A DNA stretch of 32,181 nucleotides. It comes from Deltaproteobacteria bacterium (lineage in GTDB: Bacteria; Myxococcota_A; Polyangia; JAAYKL01). Below the pieces are notes generated by a model. It searched no databases. It saw nothing but the letters and a program-made list of their open reading frames with translations, and was not told the DNA's origin. Shown in pieces: positions 26,127 through 32,181 of this stretch (its first letter is position 1; each line of letters begins with the position of its first letter). The stretch lies in the NCBI GenBank assembly GCA_016935665.1, contig JAFGQN010000191.1, positions 1 to 32,181 of the forward strand, given 5' to 3'. The translations under genes were made by a program, and so were the position numbers.

Positions 26127-26652
26127 CAAAATGCGGGAAATCGAAATCAGCTTACTGAAGAATCGCGCACACCGCCTGGCAACGCCCATCGAAACGAGTG
26201 ACGACAACGCTGAAACAGAGCGGCACCTGATTTTCACGGCAATGGAGTCCAAGTTTTCTGTGCCACTGGACTTCGTGGAAGCGGTCACTAAAATTTCCGA
26301 CATCATGCCCATACCGCACACGCCAGCCCATATTCAGGGGGTGATTCGGCGACGGGGTCAAACTATCGCACTGGTGAATCTCAGATACTTTTTCACAGCG
26401 AGTACAGAATCGCTGGCAGATGAAGATTACGCCGTGGTGCTGAAAGTCAAAGGCAAGCTCTTTGCGCTGCAGGTGGAGGATGTGGAAGGTGTGTCCCTGC
26501 TGCCGACAGCCAGCATTTTCCCGGTGCCCGAAAGTTACGACAAAGCATTGCGTCCGTACATTTCCGGCATCACAATGGATGATCTCGCAATCATTAATTT
26601 AAACGAAATACTGATGACACCCAATTTTAGCACAACGCCAATTGAAGGATAA
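26119..26652 (+). CDS. CheW-like coupling protein, second copy
   Basis: 177 aa; CheW domain with LIFTAMESKFSVPLDFVEAV, HIQGVIRRRGQTIALVNLRYFF and LFALQVEDVEGV, plus a short N-terminal helix. It overlaps the end of cheR and ends 3 bp before cheA, so it is likely translated together with CheA and is the best candidate for CheA's direct coupling partner. Confidence 0.92.
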   Translation: MADKMREIEISLLKNRAHRLATPIETSDDNAETERHLIFTAMESKFSVPLDFVEAVTKISDIMPIPHTPAHIQGVIRRRGQTIALVNLRYFFTASTESLADEDYAVVLKVKGKLFALQVEDVEGVSLLPTASIFPVPESYDKALRPYISGITMDDLAIINLNEILMTPNFSTTPIEG

Positions 26653-26655
26653 GCC

Positions 26656-28947
26656 ATGAGCGCCAACGACGATCTCTCAACCGAACAGATTGAACAGCTA
26701 TCCAAAGTATTTCGCGCTGAAGCGGTGGAACACATCAAGGGTATTGCGGAAATTCTCTTTGCCGCAGAAGACGGACTACTGGACAACCGCGATGAGGGCA
26801 TCAATCGCGCCTTCCGCGAAGCCCATAGTCTAAAAGGATCCGCAGGAACGCTCGGATTCAATCGCATCGCAACCATGGCCCATCGGTTCGAAGACGCTCT
26901 TGGAACAATGAAAGGCGACAGGCGCGAGGAGCTTACCCCCAAACGGCTGGAAACACTGCTTCAGGCTCTGGAAACCATCCGTCAGGGAGTGGCCACTCAT
27001 GCGCCGGGCGATTCAGAGTTGTCGGATCGCGAACAGGTAGCAATGCGTCAGCTGGAATCCACATTTCCACTGGAGCGACGGTCAAAAGCGCCACCGGAAC
27101 CATTTGCTGCATCAACTGTTGCCGCAGCAACCGAAGCGACAGCGGAATCCGTTCCAGCGCCACCACCCACAGAGGAGTCTCCAAAGGACAAAGCAGCCGC
27201 CGGGGCTGCCAAAACCGCCGTTCAGGAGGCCAAATCAGAGTTCATTCGCGTCTCCGAAAAAAGAATCGACGAAGTCATCACGCAATTTGGCGAATTGTTT
27301 GAAACCAGCCTCCAGCTGGAATCACTCAGCCATGACCTCGATACCAATATCCATGAAGCCAACCGGCTGAGTGAAAGCGTCGGTATCCTTTTGGGCAAAC
27401 TGGAGGGTTCGGCCCACGAAGCGGAAACCATGGAACTGTTGGATATGGCACGGAACCTGTCCATTCTCAGTAAAAATGCCGGTTCCAAATTTGATTTCAA
27501 CCAGCGGGAACTCACCAAGCACATTCAACGTTCACAGGACGCATTGCGTGAGTTGCGCATCGCCCCCGTTTCCAATCTCACCCTCACCGCCCGCAATCAG
27601 GTACGCGAGACATCCAACAGCACGGGAAAACGCGTCCAGTTTGCCATGCACGGAGGAGAGTATTCCGTTGATAGAGCCATTCTGGATGCCATCGAAAAAC
27701 CGCTTATCCATCTGATTCGCAACGCCATTGACCACGGAATTGAAACGCCGGCCATTCGCCGCCAACGGGGAAAAACCGACGAAGGGCATCTCACCATCGA
27801 AGGCCGCCATCTTGGTGATGCCGTCGAATTGCACATAGTCGATGACGGCAACGGCGTGGATCCGGAAAGAATTCGTACCAAGCTGGTTGAAGCGTACCAG
27901 ATGGATGCGGATGTGGCTGCCCGGTTATCCGAAGCGCAGCTCTTCGATTACCTTTTTGAACCCGGATTCACCACCAGCCAGAAAGTGTCTCAGATTTCAG
28001 GCCGGGGAGTCGGACTGGATGTGGTGAAATACACCATTGAGCATCTGGGCGGCGAAGTCAGTCTGCAGAGCACCCTGGGCAAAGGGTCCAGATTTATCCT
28101 CAGACTGCCGCTCACCATGTCTTCCATCAAATGCCTGCTGGTGGACGCCGGGGGCCAGACACTGGCGATTCCAGCGGCCAACGTGTCCAGGGTCACTGTC
28201 ATGGACGAAACCGACGTCAAGACAATTGGCGGTGGAGATGTCATCATTCAGGAAGGTCAGCAGATTGCCCTCACGTCGTTTGAAGAAATACTCTACCCCG
28301 AAAAGGATTTCAAAGAGCGAAAGCGCCGGGATTTACGGTTCGCCGCCACGGTCCGCTTCGGCAATCGCAAATACGCGTTTGGATTCGATCGCATCTATGA
28401 GTACACGCAACTGGTAATTAAACCACTGGGAGATTTGCTGGAACGCGTTCCAAATGTATCCGGACTGGCATTGCTTGGCACTGGCAAGCTTTGCCTTGTG
28501 CTCAACCCATCCGATCTGATTCGATCGGCCACCGGCACCGTTGCGCAAAAGACGCTGGCGCTCAAAAAATTGCCTCAAAAGCGGCAAACCACCGTTCTGG
28601 TGGTGGACGATTCCATTGCGATTCGCACCATGCAGCAAACACTGCTGGAATCTGCCGGATTTAAAGTACTGCTGGCCACCGATGGCTTACAGGCCCTTCA
28701 AACCCTTGGAAACAATGAGGTTGACCTGGTTATCTCCGACGTCCAGATGCCCAACATGGATGGATTTGAGCTCACCAAAGCAATTCGCTCCCGCAACAGA
28801 ATCAAAAGTATTCCGGTCATTCTGGTGACATCACTGGGAAGCCCGGAAGACATCAGCGCTGGGATGGCCGTTGGCGCAGATGCCCATATTGTAAAAAAGG
28901 AATTAACTCGAACAGAGCTGCTAACCACAATAGGTCAGTTGCTTTAA
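26656..28947 (+). CDS. Hybrid chemotaxis kinase CheA with C-terminal receiver domain
   Basis: 763-aa CheA. HPt domain at the N terminus (phospho-acceptor His57 in AFREAHSLKGSAGTLGF), an Ala/Pro/Glu-rich linker (about 145-195), dimerisation helices, and HATPase with N-box LIHLIRNAIDHG, G1 VDDGNGVDPERI and G2 SGRGVGLDVVK. A CheW-like P5 domain follows (LPLTMSSIKCLLVDAGGQTL), then a receiver (Asp651-Asp652, Asp695 in VISDVQMPNMDG). The classical P2 CheY-binding domain is not obvious. CheA-REC fusions occur in Frz-like and type IV pilus systems; the receiver may act as a phosphate sink. Fits the operon. Confidence 0.95.
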   Translation: MSANDDLSTEQIEQLSKVFRAEAVEHIKGIAEILFAAEDGLLDNRDEGINRAFREAHSLKGSAGTLGFNRIATMAHRFEDALGTMKGDRREELTPKRLETLLQALETIRQGVATHAPGDSELSDREQVAMRQLESTFPLERRSKAPPEPFAASTVAAATEATAESVPAPPPTEESPKDKAAAGAAKTAVQEAKSEFIRVSEKRIDEVITQFGELFETSLQLESLSHDLDTNIHEANRLSESVGILLGKLEGSAHEAETMELLDMARNLSILSKNAGSKFDFNQRELTKHIQRSQDALRELRIAPVSNLTLTARNQVRETSNSTGKRVQFAMHGGEYSVDRAILDAIEKPLIHLIRNAIDHGIETPAIRRQRGKTDEGHLTIEGRHLGDAVELHIVDDGNGVDPERIRTKLVEAYQMDADVAARLSEAQLFDYLFEPGFTTSQKVSQISGRGVGLDVVKYTIEHLGGEVSLQSTLGKGSRFILRLPLTMSSIKCLLVDAGGQTLAIPAANVSRVTVMDETDVKTIGGGDVIIQEGQQIALTSFEEILYPEKDFKERKRRDLRFAATVRFGNRKYAFGFDRIYEYTQLVIKPLGDLLERVPNVSGLALLGTGKLCLVLNPSDLIRSATGTVAQKTLALKKLPQKRQTTVLVVDDSIAIRTMQQTLLESAGFKVLLATDGLQALQTLGNNEVDLVISDVQMPNMDGFELTKAIRSRNRIKSIPVILVTSLGSPEDISAGMAVGADAHIVKKELTRTELLTTIGQLL

Positions 28948-28965
28948 AGAGGACGACGCGAAACC

Positions 28966-30054
28966 ATGATTCGATTACTGATAGCCGAAGATTCCTTGAC
29001 CGTGCAACGTGTGTTAACGCATCTGTTGTCGGGCGAGCCCAACATCGAGATTGTCGGAATAGCCAGCGACGGTGAAGAAGCAGTGCGCATGTGCAAAGAG
29101 CTTCGACCGGACCTGATGACGATGGACATTTTCATGCCCAAACTAAACGGTCTGGAGGCGACGCGGAAAATCATGTCCGAATGCCCCACCCGAATTGTGG
29201 TCATCAGTTCCATGGTCAATGCGCCAGATACCAAGTTTGCATTCGAGGCCATGCGAGCCGGCGCCATCGACGTCATCGAAAAACCGGTTGGCATTCTATC
29301 CGGCAAATATCAGGAAATAAAAAAAGAACTGCTTCGCATCATCAAGTCATCCATCAAAACGCGTCCGGATGCTCAGTTGTCATGGCTGCCGTCTCAAATC
29401 GCCGATGCCCCGTGGATTAAGCCGGCTAAACCCGCATCCGTGCCACCGAGCGAAATCCCAAAACCGCCCGATGAAAATGCCCCGCTGGAACTCATTTGCA
29501 TTGGCGGATCAACCGGCGCACCAACAGTGATTGTGGAAATTCTGTCTCAACTCCCAAAAGAATATCCCATTCCCATTATTGTAGCGCAGCACATCTCCAA
29601 AGGGTTTGCCGAAAAAATGGCAGACTGGCTCAACAGCGCCATCTCTCTCGACGTCAGGATGGCATCGGAGCACACCAAACTTCGGCCCGGGCTGGTGCTG
29701 GTATGCCCGGATCACAAACACCTGCGTTTTGTGGGAAAAGACCAGATTGTGTTGTCCAATCCAACTGGCCAGGGCGGACACATTCCCAATATTGACATGC
29801 TGTTTCAGACCGTAGCCGAACATTACGGCGCATCAGCGGTCGGCGTCATTCTTTCAGGGATGGGAAAAGACGGTTCCAGCGGCCTGCTTAAAATGCGTCA
29901 GAAGCAGGCGTACACCATCGGCCAGAATGAAGAAACATCGGTGGTCTACGGCATGAATCGCGTGGCCAGCGAAATTGGGGCCGTCCACGTGGAACGGTCC
30001 CCCATTGGAATCGCCAATACGCTGGTTGAACTGGGCGAAAAACGGCACTCATAA
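28966..30054 (+). CDS. CheB-type chemoreceptor methylesterase/glutamine deamidase
   Basis: 362 aa. Receiver domain (Asp54 in MTMDIFMPKLNG) and C-terminal esterase domain with catalytic Ser in CIGGSTGAP, His in VAQHISKGFAEKM and Asp in SGMGKDGSSG. It removes methyl groups from MCPs after phosphorylation by CheA. AGAGGA precedes the ATG by about 9 nt. Last gene of the che operon; no cheD, cheC or cheZ is present, consistent with a non-flagellar, Frz-like system. It converges on the next gene with an 11-bp gap. Confidence 0.95.
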   Translation: MIRLLIAEDSLTVQRVLTHLLSGEPNIEIVGIASDGEEAVRMCKELRPDLMTMDIFMPKLNGLEATRKIMSECPTRIVVISSMVNAPDTKFAFEAMRAGAIDVIEKPVGILSGKYQEIKKELLRIIKSSIKTRPDAQLSWLPSQIADAPWIKPAKPASVPPSEIPKPPDENAPLELICIGGSTGAPTVIVEILSQLPKEYPIPIIVAQHISKGFAEKMADWLNSAISLDVRMASEHTKLRPGLVLVCPDHKHLRFVGKDQIVLSNPTGQGGHIPNIDMLFQTVAEHYGASAVGVILSGMGKDGSSGLLKMRQKQAYTIGQNEETSVVYGMNRVASEIGAVHVERSPIGIANTLVELGEKRHS

Positions 30055-30065
30055 CCCCGTTTACG

Positions 30066-32000
30066 TTACCCCACCTGCGATACTTTGGACATGCGCGCCA
30101 GTGTATTCATCCGGTTTCGAACCCCCGCCTCCTCCAATCCCAGATGTCTGGAAATGTCCAGCAAAAGCGTGAGTTCTTTGCGGTCGATTTTTCCATCAAT
30201 CAGTGCCGCCCCAATCAGACCATCCACAAACGCCTTCGGATTCTCCGGTTTCATTTCGTGAATCGACTCCGGACTGACCTGTCCATACAGAATTGGATTT
30301 ACCATTTCCATTGGCACATCCCACCGCTTCGATGCCGTTCGCAGCAGCTTTCGTTCCTGTTTGGTCACCACCCCGTCCGCCATCACCACAGCGGCCATAT
30401 TCATCAGCAGCAACGCCCGTTCCTGCCTTGATGCCATGTCGGGCAGAGCAAAGGAGGCGATGGCGCCATCACTCTCATCCCCATTGCCCGTTGAGGTGGC
30501 CGAGGGGGCAACCGTCGCAGCGCGCGCATTGTATTCGTAAGGCAGCAGCACTTCACTCAACACCCAGTCGGCCTTACCCGACGTCAACTCGGCATCGCAG
30601 TATTCACACCTGCTCGAATCGTTCTCCGAGAGCGGCCCCAGACAGTTGGGACAATGGGCATGGGACAGTCCACCGCTCTTTTGTGGTGCGCCCTCTCGTG
30701 AAAACACAAACAAATGGCGGCGATGAATGGGCGGGCTCGACGCAGTGGCAGCACTGCTCCAAAGAATTTTGGTCACATAACGCTGTTCTGTCGCCTCGGC
30801 GGTCCCACCGCTCACCTCCACCAAATCCACACTGCCCACAGCGGTTTTGAAATGCGTCAGGGGCCCCTGGGCCAACAGTTGCTGCTGCAGATGAGGGGTG
30901 GCACATTTGGCCAGTGGCGCCTGTTTCCCCGTCACTGTCGCCTCAATCCAGCGCCAGAATACATACGAAGCTCTGTCTTCCGCCACCTGTCGATTGAATG
31001 CCGCATCCAGCTGCTGCATCGCGGCCAGGCCGGGCACCTGCCCTGTCGAGGACGGACGCCATTCCATGGTCTGTGTAATTTCTGCCAGCACCCAGTCGTA
31101 ATCGCCCGAATTCACCAGCGCATTGCAGTACTCACATTTGGCGGACTGGGTATTTTCCAGTGGCGCGCCGCAATTGGGACAGGTCCCCTGATTGAATCCG
31201 CGATCGTCCAGCGTCTTCGCACCGGGCCGGCGCAAAAACGACCATATTTCGGTGTAGCGCTGCGAAGAGGCTTTGGCCGCCCTGGCCATGGCTTCCTCAT
31301 AACTTAAATTGGCTGGAACTTCCACATCCCTGGCCTCCGCCTCGATGGCCACATGAATGGTATCAAAATGAGCGTCCTGTTCCACCGCGTGAACCGCGCA
31401 CTTGAAAATTCGATGATCCGCCACCGGGTTTTGCACGTTCTGATGCTTCATAATCGCCAATTGCGTGGCAAAGCGCCTGAACAATCCGTCGCTCAAAAAA
31501 TTGCGTACCGGCGCCATGTCGCCCCGACTCCAGGCCGATTGAATGTCATTATCAATTTTCTTCACCCAATCGATAAACGCCTCGGTCTGAAACGACGCAT
31601 CGCGCTGCTGAATGCGCGCCAACCCCGAACTGTCTGGCGCCGCCATCCCCGACAGATTGCGGATGGCCCGAGCCGTGGTATTGTCCGGATTAAATCGATG
31701 CTTCAGCACCACCACCGCAACCCCAATCACCAGCAATGGCACCCCCACCTGCGGATGCCGAACTGCCAGATACACCAGCCAGATTATGATTTCTCCACCA
31801 CCATCACCACCGCCACCGCCACCACTACCGCCGCCGCCCCCCCCACTGTAATTGCCACCACCACCGGCCCGGGCAAGCGCATCAAAGGCCAAAAGCAGCA
31901 GCATCGCCAGCATGCCCACCCCCAGCGCCGTCGACGAAACCGACGCGTTTTTTAGCCGTGCGCCAAATTGATTCAGCACTTTTTCAAGGAACTCCTTCAT
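30066..32000 (-). CDS. Membrane protein with two Tim44-like/zinc-ribbon units and a TerB-like domain
   Basis: 644 aa from the ATG at 32000, with GGAGG 6 nt upstream; the frame to 32138 is rejected because it has no ribosome site. Layout: TM1 (24-44), a Gly-rich stretch (46-69, as in bacterial Tim44-type proteins), TM2 (71-99), Tim44-like domain (about 128-255, starting IQQRDASFQTEAFIDWVKKI), zinc ribbon CPNC...CEYC (Cys274, 277, 289, 292), a second Tim44-like segment (about 328-440), a second ribbon (Cys450, 453, 465, 468) and a TerB/DUF533-like helical domain (about 525-640, with VVMADGVVTKQERKLL and GAALIDGKIDRKELTLLLD). Each ribbon is followed by a similar (Y/A)DWVL(A/S)E segment, so the Tim44-ribbon unit looks duplicated. 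Function unknown; envelope stress or lipid-related roles are possible. No clear link to the chemosensory genes. Confidence 0.83.
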   Translation of the reverse strand: MKEFLEKVLNQFGARLKNASVSSTALGVGMLAMLLLLAFDALARAGGGGNYSGGGGGGSGGGGGGDGGGEIIIWLVYLAVRHPQVGVPLLVIGVAVVVLKHRFNPDNTTARAIRNLSGMAAPDSSGLARIQQRDASFQTEAFIDWVKKIDNDIQSAWSRGDMAPVRNFLSDGLFRRFATQLAIMKHQNVQNPVADHRIFKCAVHAVEQDAHFDTIHVAIEAEARDVEVPANLSYEEAMARAAKASSQRYTEIWSFLRRPGAKTLDDRGFNQGTCPNCGAPLENTQSAKCEYCNALVNSGDYDWVLAEITQTMEWRPSSTGQVPGLAAMQQLDAAFNRQVAEDRASYVFWRWIEATVTGKQAPLAKCATPHLQQQLLAQGPLTHFKTAVGSVDLVEVSGGTAEATEQRYVTKILWSSAATASSPPIHRRHLFVFSREGAPQKSGGLSHAHCPNCLGPLSENDSSRCEYCDAELTSGKADWVLSEVLLPYEYNARAATVAPSATSTGNGDESDGAIASFALPDMASRQERALLLMNMAAVVMADGVVTKQERKLLRTASKRWDVPMEMVNPILYGQVSPESIHEMKPENPKAFVDGLIGAALIDGKIDRKELTLLLDISRHLGLEEAGVRNRMNTLARMSKVSQVG

Positions 32001-32107
32001 AAAAAACCTCCATAAATCAAGGGAGTTTATGAAGCTTAGCGCCTTACAAAAAAAAAAACAGTTTTTATTTCTTGACGGAACAGGTCCAGATACATATTCT
32101 GCGCGGC

Positions 32108-32181
32108 GGAGAGTTGGCCGAGTTGGTCTAAGGCGCACGATTCGAAATCGTGTGAGGGTAACACCTCCGAGGGTTCGAATC
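32108..32181 (+). tRNA. tRNA-Ser (anticodon CGA), 3' end beyond the window
   Basis: Starts GGAGAGTTGGCCGAG. The D-loop contains GGTCTAAGG; the anticodon stem CACGA/TCGTG closes the loop TTCGAAA, giving anticodon CGA (reads UCG, Ser). A long variable arm (GAGG...CCTC) and the T-arm start GAGGGTTCGAATC follow, as in class II tRNAs. The T-stem 3' half and acceptor 3' strand are missing because the window ends. Confidence 0.93.

Overview
The window looks like chromosomal DNA from a Gram-negative, deltaproteobacterial-type organism, with Myxococcota or Bradymonadota-like lineages the closest fit. This is an inference from content, not a taxonomic search. The pointers are several signal-peptide and lipobox proteins, Asp-rich exported proteins, a C-x-N-G-V-C-E Cys-rich repeat tract in a large lipoprotein, a Frz-like chemosensory operon (CheA-REC, CheR-TPR, two CheW), a transmembrane anti-sigma factor with a periplasmic caspase, and a small exported protein of a type I associate with myxobacteria. 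Base composition looks moderate, roughly half GC by eye. No phage, integrase, transposase or CRISPR array was found.

Layout. Positions 121-4407 (minus) hold an EcoRII/Dcm-type restriction-modification pair flanked by two Cys-rich, Asp-rich exported proteins; one of these ends in 63 consecutive Asp residues encoded by a GAC/GAT microsatellite. Positions 4408-5001 are non-coding and carry three short repeats at an exact 28-bp period. Positions 5002-7169 (plus) hold a GAF/PAS histidine kinase fused to a receiver domain, broken by a frameshift in the ATP-binding domain. Positions 7207-10530 (minus) encode a 1107-aa surface lipoprotein with carbohydrate-binding, Ig-like, AGE-type barrel and Cys-rich repeat regions. 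A small exported protein (minus) and an RND/MMPL exporter (plus) diverge from around 11.3 kb.

Positions 14483-17219 (minus) hold a 53-aa coiled-coil protein and an operon of three tandem TIGR00266/AIM24-like paralogues. Diverging from that operon, 17220-21437 (plus) is a tightly packed four-gene operon: ECF sigma factor, transmembrane anti-sigma factor, exported caspase-fold protease with a beta-rich tail, and a lipoprotein. This is the best candidate for an undescribed system. The topology suggests that an envelope caspase could process the periplasmic part of the anti-sigma factor and release the sigma factor.

Positions 21504-30054 form a chemosensory locus: an MCP (minus) diverging from cheY-cheW-cheR(TPR)-cheW-cheA(REC)-cheB (plus). 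At the end, 30066-32000 (minus) encodes a membrane protein with two Tim44-like/zinc-ribbon units and a TerB-like tail, followed by a tRNA-Ser(CGA) cut by the window edge.

Many start codons were moved inward from the longest reading frame because a clear Shine-Dalgarno sequence, signal peptide or ATGA overlap favours the inner start; each case is stated in its entry.
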